From contig JAVJQK010000050.1 of NCBI GenBank assembly GCA_040218145.1, positions 1 through 64,000 of the forward strand: a stretch of DNA of 64,000 nucleotides, in the 5' to 3' direction. Shown here in pieces: positions 1 through 8,251 of this stretch. The notes under the pieces are model-generated. The model had not been told where the DNA came from, ran no database searches, and saw only the letters and a list, made by a program, of their open reading frames with translations. How positions within the stretch are numbered: the first letter of the stretch is position 1; every line of letters begins with the position of its first letter. The position numbers were made by a program, and so were the translations under genes. This DNA comes from Sandaracinaceae bacterium (GTDB taxonomy: Bacteria; Myxococcota_A; Polyangia; Polyangiales; Sandaracinaceae).

Positions 1-300
1 CCCGTTCCCGTTCCCGTTCCCGTTCCCGTTCCCGTTCCCGTTCCCGTTCCCGTTCCCGTTCCCGTTCCCGTTCCCGTTCCCGTTCCCGTTCCCGTTCCCG
101 TTCCCGTTCCCGTTCCCGTTCCCGTTCCCGCTCCCGTTCCCGTTCCCGTTCCCGTTCCCGCTCCCGCTCCCGCTGCTGCTCCCGCTCCCGCTCCCGCTCC
201 CGCTCCCGCTGCTGCTCCCGTTCCCGCTGCTGCTCCCGTTCCCGCTGCTGCTCCCGTTCCCGCTGCTGCTCCCGTTCCCGCTCCCGTTCCCCCTCCCGCT
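1..300. repeat. Hexanucleotide tandem repeat (CCCGTT/CCCGCT)
   Basis: Positions 1-126 hold 21 perfect CCCGTT units reaching the window edge. To about 300 they become mixed CCCGCT, CCCGTT and GCTGCT units. Read on the minus strand in the frame of the nuclease fusion, they encode Thr-Gly, Ala-Gly and Ala-Ala pairs. Unit-number changes would lengthen or shorten the tail without shifting frame. The true length is unknown because the repeat continues outside the window. Confidence 0.95.
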
Positions 301-1400
301 CCCGCGGTTCGTGCCGCGGCGGCGGTCGTGGTCGTGAGCGCCCCCGCTCCGCAGGCGAGCTCCGCTCCCGCAATCGGACCTGACGCCGCGATCCAGGCCG
401 CCAGATTCTCCAGCCCCGCGAGGACCCGCGCTCCGATCACGGGCCCGACCACGTGCCGCGCGTCCGGCTGCTCGGCGAGCGACGAGAAGTCCGCCGCGGC
501 CCAGAAGAGCCCCCCGTCTCCGGCCATCTCGACGTTGTAGGGCGGCCGGTCGCGCTTGATCTGATCGTGCTCGAGCAGTGCCGCCTCCACCGCGGTCTCG
601 GTCTGCTCCACGTCGAGCGCGCGCGCCTGGGTCAGCATCTCGAGGAGGCGGTCCGGGACGCGGCGGCGTCGCTGGAAGTAGGAGCGGACCCGCGTGCGGA
701 GGCGCTTCGCCTTGCCGATGTAGAGGAGCGAGCCGTCGACGCGGCGCATGCGGTAGACGCCGGGGCCGCGGGGCAGATCGGAGAGCGCCTCGGCGGGCAT
801 GGGCCAGCCGCGCGCCAGCGGCTTCGCCGGCTCGGCCGCGTCCAGCCAGCTCGCCAGGTGCTCGAGGTCGGTCACGCCGCGGGCCGCGAGCAGCTCGACC
901 AGCTTCTCCCAGACGAAGAGGGTGGCCGCGACGTGCTCCGCGCTCCGCCGAGGCGCCGCGAGCGGCCAGCCGAAGTAGCCGGCGAGCGCCCGCAGGCCGC
1001 GGCGCGGCAGCTCGGGCAAGAGGCGTCGCGCGATCTCGTGGGTGCAGATCAGCGGGAAGGGGAGCTCCGTCTCGCCCCGCGAGGCCTGCAGCTCCAGGAA
1101 GAAGCGCCGCTCGAAGCGCGCGAAGTGGGCGAGCGCGGGGGCGCCGGGCGGACGCTCCGCGCACAGCCGCTGCCACGCGTCGATCGGGGGGACCGCGTCG
1201 ACCAGGTCGCCCTCGCGGATGCCGGTGACGCGGGTCACCGCGCGCGGGATCGACGCGCCCTCGGGCAAGGTGACCAGCACGCTCTCCACGGGAGCGCCGC
1301 GCCGCGCCCAGCCCAGCTCGAGCATGGCGCCGTGCGCAGGGGTGGCGCCGGTGCTCTGACAGTCGACGCCCAGGACGTCGAGCTCGGCCAGCGCGGTCAC
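1..1400 (-). CDS. Exonuclease-fold / GIY-YIG nuclease fusion, partial
   Basis: The protein starts at a GTG at 1400 and runs off the left edge without a stop. Residues 5-190 align with the DnaQ/DEDDh exonuclease fold (VDCQSTG, RVTGI, AHFARFERRF). The usual acidic residues are mostly replaced: the second motif residue is Gln not Glu, the ExoII Asp is Glu, and the ExoIII His and Asp are Arg and His. From about residue 205 a GIY-YIG domain follows (GPGVYRM, LLYIGKAK, Glu in AVEAALLEHDQIK, RPPYNV), like the N-terminal domain of UvrC. This matches the DnaQ-UvrC-type fusions known in bacteria, which are linked to DNA repair. The C-terminus, from about residue 355, is low complexity: Ala-Gly, then at least 21 Thr-Gly pairs. 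The nuclease role is inferred from the GIY-YIG domain. Confidence 0.8.
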   Translation of the reverse strand, partial: MTALAELDVLGVDCQSTGATPAHGAMLELGWARRGAPVESVLVTLPEGASIPRAVTRVTGIREGDLVDAVPPIDAWQRLCAERPPGAPALAHFARFERRFFLELQASRGETELPFPLICTHEIARRLLPELPRRGLRALAGYFGWPLAAPRRSAEHVAATLFVWEKLVELLAARGVTDLEHLASWLDAAEPAKPLARGWPMPAEALSDLPRGPGVYRMRRVDGSLLYIGKAKRLRTRVRSYFQRRRRVPDRLLEMLTQARALDVEQTETAVEAALLEHDQIKRDRPPYNVEMAGDGGLFWAAADFSSLAEQPDARHVVGPVIGARVLAGLENLAAWIAASGPIAGAELACGAGALTTTTAAAARTAGAGGGTGAGTGAAAGTGAAAGTGAAAGTGAAAGAGAGAGAGAAAGAGAGTGTGTGTGAGTGTGTGTGTGTGTGTGTGTGTGTGTGTGTGTGTGTGTGTGT

Positions 1401-1437
1401 TGCGCGAGTGTGCAGTGGTCGGCGTGGGCTGGCAAGC

Positions 1438-3450
1438 TCAAGGCGTGAGCTGGAAGCCGCTCGACACGGCTTCGAGATCCACGCCCTGCGTGAGCATCGC
1501 GTACACCTGCTGGCCGTCGTGCGTGATCAGCGCGTGCATGCCGCTCGGCATCACGAAGTGCTGCGCGTCGCGCCCCAGCCAGCGCATCGGAGGGAGCTCT
1601 CGCGTGCCCTCCTCTCGCTGCGCGAAGCGGCGCACGACGAGCTGGGTGACCTCACGGATCGACGCCGCGCGCTCCGTGCCGCCGCTCGGCCCGGGGTCGA
1701 CGACCACCACCATCACCACCTCGTCGCCCCGCGAGAAGAGGCGGAGGCCGGCCGGGCCCGCGAGGCGGGGCGGGGTCACGTCCCGCGACTCCCACCCCGG
1801 GCCGGGCAGCGGCAGCCGGAAGCCGAGGCGGTGGTCGACCCAGGTGCCGTCGCCCTGCATCTGCCCGTGCGGCAGCGCGCTGCCCGTGAAGGAGAGGGTG
1901 CGCACGAGCTCCCGGATCTGACCGCGGCCCGCGCGCACGTGCTCGGGCCAGCCCCAGAAGACCAGCCGGTAGCCCACGCCGTTCGCGACCGTGGTGTGGA
2001 CGACCCAGCGCATCGCGCCGAGCTCCATCGACGCGTCGGCCTCGGACACGTGGGCGGGCAACGAGCCCAGCCGCGTCTCTTCGGCCGGCGTCTCGGGCAG
2101 GCCGATCACCCGCACGCTGTCGCGGTGGTAGGTGTCGGCGTCGAGCGGCTCGGCGAGCGGCTCGACCACCAGCATCGCGTGAAGCGACGCGACGGGGTCG
2201 AAGAGATAGAGGTCGACGTTGTCGCTCTCGACCAGCTGTCGCGCCTCGGCCTCGGCCCAGAACTGCCAGTGGCCGTCCTCGGGCACCTCCACGATCAGCC
2301 CGTGCGCGAAGTCCGTGTAGCGACGACCCCGCAGGGTGTGGTGAGGTCCGATCTCGCGGCGCTCACGCTGGGAGGCGCGCAGCGCGGCGGCGAGGGCCTC
2401 GGGGTCCGACAGGGGCGCCACGCGCGGGAACGCCTCGCGAAAGAGCGAGCGCGCCTCGGCCGCCGCGGCGATCGGGTACCAGACCAGCAGCTGCACGCAG
2501 CGCTCCTCCGCGCAGCGCACCGCGTGGGTCATCTCGAGTCCCCGGGAGTGCATGACGTTGGCGGGGACGGACTCGCCGAGCAGGGGTAGGGTGTCTCGCC
2601 GCACGACCTGCCCGCCCGCGTTGTCGATCGTGGATTGCGACAAGAAAGCGTGCATGCGATCGTAGGATTCGGGTGGCACGCGCTCCGAGAGCACGAGGCC
2701 CCAGATGTCCGGAGAGGCCACGTGGAAGCCGACGTCGGCCTCCGGGTTGATGCCGCTCAGGGCGTCGCCGACCACGAGCGTCCACGGCGCGGGCGCGTCG
2801 ACCTGGAGCGCGGACGCGAGGTTCTCGTAGCGCCCCTCGTGCACGCGCCAGAGCGCGCCCGTCGCCTCGAGCACCCGCGCCTCGACGGCCTCTCCGATCT
2901 GGCCCGGCAGCAGCACGAAGGCGTCGAAGAAGGGCGAGAGATCGCGCCCCGACCCCGTGCCCTGCCAGGCGGCCAATGTGTAGAGGTGGTCGCGGCTGAT
3001 GAAGAGCACGTACTCGAACCGGAGCGGCATCCCCTCGAGCGCGCCCTCGACCACGAAGCGCCTCGCCGGCCGGTCCGCGAAGCGCACGCGCTCGTCTGAG
3101 ACGAGCCGCGCGTCCTCGAGCGCGATGCCGTCGAGCATCAGCTGGACGGCGTCGTCGAGCCCGACCCCGACGAGGTGCTCGACCATCACCATGCCCCAGC
3201 CCGTGTCGTCGTCCAGCGCGTGCATCGCGGCGGAGGCGTTGACGTTCATCGTCCGGACTGCGTCGGCCTCGAGCAGCTCCCAGCCGGGGGTCGGGGTCAG
3301 CGCGAAGCGGTAGGTCTCCTGCACGAAGGCGCCGTCCGGCAGCGCGTCGCCGTCCTCCGCCGCGGCGGCGGCGTGCACGGGCGGGCCGGCCTGCGAGGCG
3401 CCTCCGCAGGCGCCGAGCAGCAGCGTCAGCGCGAGGGTCTGCCCCCGCAC
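1438..3450 (-). CDS. Predicted lipoprotein with four repeated modules, unknown function
   Basis: A 670-residue protein starting at GTG 3450, one base after the purS stop, so probably translationally coupled to purS. The N-terminus is a lipoprotein signal with a lipobox (LLLGAC) and then a small-residue linker. The rest reads as four related modules of about 150 residues. Each has a 'shape of a gel-like' pattern: a hydrophobic opening strand, an Asp/Val-rich strand, an RxFV-type strand and a closing aromatic segment near a Phe/Leu. No catalytic motif is visible and no family is recognised. The modules weakly recall PsbP-like folds, which is inference only. A surface lipoprotein behind purine genes is an odd pairing, and its function is unknown. 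Confidence 0.8.
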   Translation of the reverse strand: MRGQTLALTLLLGACGGASQAGPPVHAAAAAEDGDALPDGAFVQETYRFALTPTPGWELLEADAVRTMNVNASAAMHALDDDTGWGMVMVEHLVGVGLDDAVQLMLDGIALEDARLVSDERVRFADRPARRFVVEGALEGMPLRFEYVLFISRDHLYTLAAWQGTGSGRDLSPFFDAFVLLPGQIGEAVEARVLEATGALWRVHEGRYENLASALQVDAPAPWTLVVGDALSGINPEADVGFHVASPDIWGLVLSERVPPESYDRMHAFLSQSTIDNAGGQVVRRDTLPLLGESVPANVMHSRGLEMTHAVRCAEERCVQLLVWYPIAAAAEARSLFREAFPRVAPLSDPEALAAALRASQRERREIGPHHTLRGRRYTDFAHGLIVEVPEDGHWQFWAEAEARQLVESDNVDLYLFDPVASLHAMLVVEPLAEPLDADTYHRDSVRVIGLPETPAEETRLGSLPAHVSEADASMELGAMRWVVHTTVANGVGYRLVFWGWPEHVRAGRGQIRELVRTLSFTGSALPHGQMQGDGTWVDHRLGFRLPLPGPGWESRDVTPPRLAGPAGLRLFSRGDEVVMVVVVDPGPSGGTERAASIREVTQLVVRRFAQREEGTRELPPMRWLGRDAQHFVMPSGMHALITHDGQQVYAMLTQGVDLEAVSSGFQLTP

Positions 3451-3451
3451 G

Positions 3452-3691
3452 TCACACGATCTCGAAGCGGAAGTCTTCGATGACCGGGTTGGCGAGCAGC
3501 TTCTCGCACATCGCGCGCAGCTCCGCCTCCGCCGCGCCGGGCTCGCGGTCGTCCAGCTCGATCTCGATGAGCTTGCCCACGCGCACGTCGCGCACGCCGC
3601 CGAACTCCAGGCTGCCGAGGGCGCGCTTCACCGCGTCGCCCTGGGGGTCGAGCACTTCGCGCTTGAGGGTGACGTAGATGTTGGCCTTCAC
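3452..3691 (-). CDS. purS: Phosphoribosylformylglycinamidine synthase subunit PurS
   Basis: A 79-residue protein starting at GTG 3691 (VKANIYVTLKREVLDPQG), overlapping the purC stop in a GTGA. AGAGG lies five bases upstream. It has the typical PurS length and pattern: the beta strand KANIYVTLK, the motif VLDPQGDAVKRAL, then VRDVRVGKLIEIELD and a C-terminal VIEDFRFEIV. PurS is the small subunit of the three-part FGAM synthase and bridges PurL and PurQ during purine synthesis. Neither purQ nor purL follows here, so those subunits must lie elsewhere. A longer upstream start exists but would run deep into purC. Confidence 0.93.
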   Translation of the reverse strand: MKANIYVTLKREVLDPQGDAVKRALGSLEFGGVRDVRVGKLIEIELDDREPGAAEAELRAMCEKLLANPVIEDFRFEIV

Positions 3692-4659
3692 GATGCGCCT
3701 CTCAGGTTCTTGCGGATGCGGGTGATGGGGTCCTCGAGGTCGGGCACGAACGGCTCGCCGCGGATGGTCTCGCACGCCTCGATGTAGCGGCGGGACGCCT
3801 CGACGCGAACCTCGTCGGGGATCTTCGGGATGGGCCCGTCGCCGGTGAATCCCTCGGCGGCCAGCCAGCGCCGGACGTACTCCTTGTCGAAGCTCTCGGG
3901 CTCCTCGCCCGCGGCGAGCCGCGCCTCGTAGCTGTCGGCGAGCCAGATGCGCGAGCTGTCGGGGGTGTGGATCTCGTCGATGACCACGATCGAGCCGTCG
4001 GGCGCGCGCCCCATCTCGTACTTCGTGTCCACGAGGATCAAGCCGTGCTTCGCGCAGATCTCACGGCCGCGGGCGAAGAGCGCGCGCGCGATGCGCTCCG
4101 CCTCCGCGAAGGTCGCCTCGTCGACGAGCCCGCGCGCGAGCACGACGTCGCGGCTGACGCTCTCGTCGTGGCCGCCCTTCTCCGCCTTCGTGCTCGGCGT
4201 CAGGATGGCGTCCGGGAGCGGCTCGTTCTTCTTCAGCCCGTCGGGGAGGGCGTGCCCGCAGAACTCGCGCTCGCCCCGCGCGTAGTGCGTCCAGAGGCTG
4301 GTGGACGTCACGCCCGTGGCGTAGGCGCGCATCACCCACTCGACGGGGAGCGGCTCGCACTCGATGGCCACGCTCACGCTCGGGTCGGGCACGCCGCGCA
4401 GGTGGTTGGGCGCGACGTCCTTCGTCTGCTCGAACCACCAGGCGCTGAGCTGGTTGAGGATCTGCCCCTTGAAGGGGAGCGTGCCGAGGACACGGTCGAA
4501 GGCGCTGATGCGATCGGTCGTGACGAGGATGCGGCGCCCGTCGCCCGGGAGGTAGCTGTCCCGCACCTTTCCTTGCACCTTGCGTCCGAGCTCCGGGAGA
4601 TCGGTCTCGTCGAGCGTCAGCGAGAGCCCCTCTCGGAGCAGCGCGACGTCCGCGCTCAC
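3688..4659 (-). CDS. purC: Phosphoribosylaminoimidazole-succinocarboxamide synthase
   Basis: SAICAR synthase joins aspartate to CAIR using ATP in purine synthesis. The 323-residue protein begins at GTG 4659, whose first bases overlap the purB stop as GTGA, with GGGAGG five bases upstream. Family motifs are clear: GKVRDSY near the N-terminus, TTDRISAFD, KGQILNQLSAWW, the SAICAR signature around VDTKYEMG, and IDEIHTPDSSRIW. The length fits the longer, yeast-like group rather than the roughly 240-residue enterobacterial form. It sits in the order purB-purC-purS, all read leftward with overlapping ends, so one transcript is likely. Confidence 0.97.
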   Translation of the reverse strand: MSADVALLREGLSLTLDETDLPELGRKVQGKVRDSYLPGDGRRILVTTDRISAFDRVLGTLPFKGQILNQLSAWWFEQTKDVAPNHLRGVPDPSVSVAIECEPLPVEWVMRAYATGVTSTSLWTHYARGEREFCGHALPDGLKKNEPLPDAILTPSTKAEKGGHDESVSRDVVLARGLVDEATFAEAERIARALFARGREICAKHGLILVDTKYEMGRAPDGSIVVIDEIHTPDSSRIWLADSYEARLAAGEEPESFDKEYVRRWLAAEGFTGDGPIPKIPDEVRVEASRRYIEACETIRGEPFVPDLEDPITRIRKNLRGAS

Positions 4660-5960
4660 GAGGCCCTCCCGAGCGCGCGGTCGACGATGGCGTCGGCGTG
4701 CGCGAGCGCGTGCTGGAGGTCGAAGCACTTCCGGATGGTGTCCTCGTCGAGCAGCGAGCGGATCTCCTCGTCCGCGAGGAGCAGCGTCTGGAAGTCGCCC
4801 TCGCCGTGGAAGGCCTTCATGGCGTTGCGCTGCACCCACACGTAGCCGTCCTGGCGGCCCTTGCCGGCCCGCACCAGCTCGAGCAGCACGCCGCCGCTCG
4901 CCCAGAGCCCGCCCGTCTTCTCCAGGTTCGCGCGCAGGTTCTCGGGGTAGACCACGAGCCCCTCGATGAGGCGCTTGGTGCGGTCGAGCATGAAGGCGAG
5001 CGTGGTCGTCGCGTCGGGCACGATCATGCGCTCGACCGAGGAGTGGCTGATGTCGCGCTCGTGCCAGAGCGCGATGTTCTCGTAGCCGGGCACCACCGCG
5101 CCGCGCACGATCCGCGCGAGGCCACAGAGGTTCTCGCTGAGGATCGGGTTGCGCTTGTGGGGCATCGCGCTCGAGCCCTTCTGACCCTTCGTGAAGGGCT
5201 CCTCGGCCTCGAGCACCTCCGTGCGCTGCCAGTGCCGCACGTTGGTCGAGAAGCGCTCGATGGCCGCGGCGAGGGTGGCGCAGGCGGCGAGGAAGACCGC
5301 GTGGCGGTCCCGCGGCACGACCTGGGTCGAGACCGTCTCCGGCTTCAGGCCGAGGCGCCGGAGCGCGGCCTCCTCGATCGCGGGGGACAGGTGCGCGTAG
5401 GTGCCGACCGCGCCCGCGATCTTGCCGTAGGCGATCTCCTCGCGCGCGGCGGCGAGGCGCTCGCGGCCGCGCTTCAGCTCGGCGTGGTGGCCCGCGAGCG
5501 TGATCCCGAAGGTGGTGGGCTCGGCGTGGATGCCGTGGCTGCGCCCGATCATCGGCGTGTGGCGGTGCTCGTCGACACGCTTCGCGAACGCGTCGAGCAG
5601 CGCGTCGGTGCGCTCCAGCAGCGCGTCTCCCGCCTTGCACATCAGCCACGCGAGCGAGCTGTCGAGCACGTCGGAGCTGGTCATGCCGAGGTGGAGCCAG
5701 CGCGCGGGTGGGCCCGCGAGGCGCTCGACGTGGGTGAGGAAGGCGATCACGTCGTGGCGCGTCTCCTTCTCGATCTCGTCGATGGCGTCGGCGTCGATCT
5801 TCTCGCCGACCGGGCGCACCTCGGCCGCGGTGCCCTGCGGGACGAGCCCCGCCTCCTCCATGGCCTCGCAGGCGGCGAGCTCGACCTCGAACCACGCGAG
5901 ATACTTCTGCCGCTGGCTCCAGAGGGCGGCGAAATCGGCGGGCGTGTAGCGCGGGATCAT
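4656..5960 (-). CDS. purB: Adenylosuccinate lyase
   Basis: A 434-residue lyase of the fumarase/aspartase superfamily. It removes fumarate from SAICAR and from adenylosuccinate, so it follows PurC in the same pathway. Visible motifs are the N-terminal IPRYTPADF, the TSSDVLDSS segment, the catalytic His region MIGRSHGIHAEP, and the family signature SSAMPHKRNPILSE at about residue 268. The length is normal. The glycosyltransferase gene ends 31 bases upstream on the same strand, so both may share a transcript. The stop overlaps the purC start. Confidence 0.97.
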   Translation of the reverse strand: MIPRYTPADFAALWSQRQKYLAWFEVELAACEAMEEAGLVPQGTAAEVRPVGEKIDADAIDEIEKETRHDVIAFLTHVERLAGPPARWLHLGMTSSDVLDSSLAWLMCKAGDALLERTDALLDAFAKRVDEHRHTPMIGRSHGIHAEPTTFGITLAGHHAELKRGRERLAAAREEIAYGKIAGAVGTYAHLSPAIEEAALRRLGLKPETVSTQVVPRDRHAVFLAACATLAAAIERFSTNVRHWQRTEVLEAEEPFTKGQKGSSAMPHKRNPILSENLCGLARIVRGAVVPGYENIALWHERDISHSSVERMIVPDATTTLAFMLDRTKRLIEGLVVYPENLRANLEKTGGLWASGGVLLELVRAGKGRQDGYVWVQRNAMKAFHGEGDFQTLLLADEEIRSLLDEDTIRKCFDLQHALAHADAIVDRALGRAS

Positions 5961-5991
5961 GCGCCGCAGATAGCACTTCGACCGCGCCGCG

Positions 5992-7005
5992 TCACCGGAG
6001 CGCGCGGTAGACGTCGAGATGGGCCTCGATCCGCCGATCCCAGGTCTGCGTCTCCGCGTGAGCCCGGGCCGCGCGGCGCATGGACGCGAGCCGAGAGGCG
6101 TCGCCCGCGAGCGCGTCGAGGGCCTCCGCGAGCGCCTCTGGCTCCCGGGGCGGCACCAGCACTCCGTCGACGCCGTCTCGCACGCGCTCGGGCAGAGCGC
6201 CCGCGTCGCTCGCCACCACCGCGAGGCCCCGCATCTGCGCCTCGAGCACGGCCTGCCCGAAGGACTCGGTCCAGCTCGGCGCGACCAGGATCGCGTGCGC
6301 CGCGTAGGCCGCCTCGAGCCGCTCCGCGTCGAGCCAGCCGAGGTGCTTCGCCCCCCGCAGGCGCGCCCGCCACTTGCGCACGGCCCGGGGGCTGTCGGGC
6401 AGCCCGCCCGCGATGGAGACTGGAGTCCGAAGGTGCGACAGCGCGTCGGCGAGCGTCCCGAGGCCCTTGACGTCGGCGAAGCGGCCGACGAAGAGGGCGC
6501 CCTCTCCCCCGAACCGAGGGAGCGGAGTCGGAGCCACGCCCAGCGGCACGACCTCCCCGGCGCCCAGCGCGTCGCGCGCCGCGCGCGAAGGCACGATGAC
6601 CCGATCGGCGCGCGCGACCGCGGCGGCCTGCGCCTGCTCGGACTGGGTCGGCGACGGGAGATCGCGCAGCCTCCGCAGCTCCCGCTGCACGACGTGGATC
6701 GAGAGCACGGTCGGCGCGCCGAGCGACGCGGCGAAGGGGAAGAGCATCGCGTGGTGCACGTGCACGTGCGTGGGCGCGAACGTCCCCGCGAAGCGGCGCG
6801 CCTTGGGCAGGTCGCGCGGGGAGGCGAGCCGGGCCACGTGTTCGGTGTCCCGCAGCGTCGGCTTGGACTTGCCGCGCGGCCGCCACGCGTCGAACGAGAG
6901 CACCGCGGTGGGGCACGGCGTGGCCTTCACGAGCCCGGCGACCGCGGTGGAGAGGCCTCCGTTGCGCCTCGGCGGGAAGTCCCGCGTCACGTGCAGCACG
7001 CGCAT
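5992..7005 (-). CDS. GT4-family glycosyltransferase
   Basis: A 337-residue protein with the GT-B fold of glycosyltransferase family 4. The N-terminus reads LHVTRDFPPRRNGGLSTAV, the usual acceptor-domain opening with a Gly-Gly-Leu loop. The C-terminal half has VGRFADVKGLGTL and the EX7E-type sequence TESFGQAVLEAQMRG around residues 265-280, which holds the nucleotide sugar. It probably transfers a sugar from an activated donor to a cell-surface glycan or a small thiol precursor. The neighbouring LmbE-like deacetylase fits the latter, but donor and acceptor cannot be told from sequence. It lies 31 bases before purB and 45 bases after a lipoprotein gene. Confidence 0.85.
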   Translation of the reverse strand: MRVLHVTRDFPPRRNGGLSTAVAGLVKATPCPTAVLSFDAWRPRGKSKPTLRDTEHVARLASPRDLPKARRFAGTFAPTHVHVHHAMLFPFAASLGAPTVLSIHVVQRELRRLRDLPSPTQSEQAQAAAVARADRVIVPSRAARDALGAGEVVPLGVAPTPLPRFGGEGALFVGRFADVKGLGTLADALSHLRTPVSIAGGLPDSPRAVRKWRARLRGAKHLGWLDAERLEAAYAAHAILVAPSWTESFGQAVLEAQMRGLAVVASDAGALPERVRDGVDGVLVPPREPEALAEALDALAGDASRLASMRRAARAHAETQTWDRRIEAHLDVYRALR

Positions 7006-7050
7006 CGCGCCGCATGTTGCCGCGTTCCGTCCGGGCCGCCAGCGATCGCT

Positions 7051-8205
7051 TCAGGGGTTGGCGTGACGCGGGATGCGACGCAGGTCGGCCTCGCAGCCGT
7101 CGATCAGGGCCGCCGGGCGCGTGTCGGGGCCCGCGAAGGAGAAGGTCGCGGTGGCCTCGCCGTCGGGCACGACCCGGGTGATCAGCACGAAGGTGTCGCA
7201 GGCCGGCTCGCCCTGCGCGGCGACGCGCGTCGGACCCGAGGCGACGCGGGCTTCGGTCACGGGGGACGCTGGCTCGTCTTCCATGGCGTCGAGCCCTCCG
7301 CTCAGCCACGCGTCGACCATGCGGTGGCCGTCCTCTTCGCAGACGAGCTGCGCCCGCACCGCGGCGCCGTCCAGGACCTCGATCGTCACGGCTGGCTCGG
7401 TGAAGGGCCCCGCCATGTCGAGGCCCATCGGGTGCACCCGCACGTTCTTGCTCGGGCCCTCGACGCCGGTGTCAGGGCGCTGCGGGCCGGGCATCTCGGT
7501 CATGTGCCCCAGCTCCGCCGTCATCTCGCTCGTGCACAGATCGAGGGCGAAGGTCATGCCGTCGTCCACCCGCCGCTCGAGCCGCAGGTCTCCTTGCTCT
7601 CGCACCCGGCTCGCCGCGCGCTCGTTCTCGCTCGGACCGAAGACGCCGGCCGCGAACGCCACGACCTCGCTCCACAGCCCCTGCGCCTCGGCGTCGACGT
7701 TCCCGACCACGCGCACGGAGACCGTCGGCTCCTGGACGGGCTCCAGCCACACGAGCGCGTGGTGCTCGTCGCGCCGGTAGGTCAGCTGGGGGATGGCGCG
7801 CAGCTCGACGTCGGCCTCGAGGGCCACGTACTGCTCCACCGTGAAGCGCGCGCCGACGGCGCTGCTGCTCCGGTCGACCCAGGTCCACAGGAGCACCCCG
7901 GCCTCGATCACCAGCTCGTCGTCCTCCACCCGCGCCGCGCAGTCGCGGATCCACATCCGCCCCTCGGCCGCCTCTTCGCCGTCGCCGCCCACGGGCATCA
8001 AGCGGCCGCGCGCGCGCTGGCAGATGTGGGCCGCCGCGAGGTCCATCGCGAGCAGGCGCGCGTCCTCGAGCTGGGCGTCCGCCCCGAGGGGCGTCTCCGA
8101 TCCGCGGTCATCGTCGCCGTGCTGCACGGTCTGCGTCGTGCGCTGGGCGGAGGAGCCCCCGCAGCCCAGGAGGGCCACGGAGATCAACAGAGCGAGCTTC
8201 TTCAT
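7051..8205 (-). CDS. Predicted lipoprotein, unknown function
   Basis: A 384-residue protein from ATG 8205, chosen because GGAGG sits eight bases upstream; an in-frame GTG lies three codons earlier. It begins MKKLALLISVALLGCGG, a clear lipoprotein signal with a Leu-Gly-Cys lipobox. The mature part is acidic, with repeated segments of hydrophobic strands and several Cys residues (HICQRA, IRDCAAR, LDLCTSE, QLVCEED, PACDTF, IDGCEAD) that may form disulfides. No family is recognised. It sits between a deacetylase gene and a glycosyltransferase gene on the same strand. Confidence 0.8.
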   Translation of the reverse strand: MKKLALLISVALLGCGGSSAQRTTQTVQHGDDDRGSETPLGADAQLEDARLLAMDLAAAHICQRARGRLMPVGGDGEEAAEGRMWIRDCAARVEDDELVIEAGVLLWTWVDRSSSAVGARFTVEQYVALEADVELRAIPQLTYRRDEHHALVWLEPVQEPTVSVRVVGNVDAEAQGLWSEVVAFAAGVFGPSENERAASRVREQGDLRLERRVDDGMTFALDLCTSEMTAELGHMTEMPGPQRPDTGVEGPSKNVRVHPMGLDMAGPFTEPAVTIEVLDGAAVRAQLVCEEDGHRMVDAWLSGGLDAMEDEPASPVTEARVASGPTRVAAQGEPACDTFVLITRVVPDGEATATFSFAGPDTRPAALIDGCEADLRRIPRHANP

Positions 8206-8251
8206 CAGCCCCACCTCCTAGGAACGCGCCGCGCGCGCCACAACGTCGCGA

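Noticed and set aside
453-1448. Long plus-strand reading frame opposite the nuclease fusion
   Set aside because: It is antisense to a well-supported minus-strand protein with recognisable exonuclease and GIY-YIG motifs, and its own sequence has no family signs.
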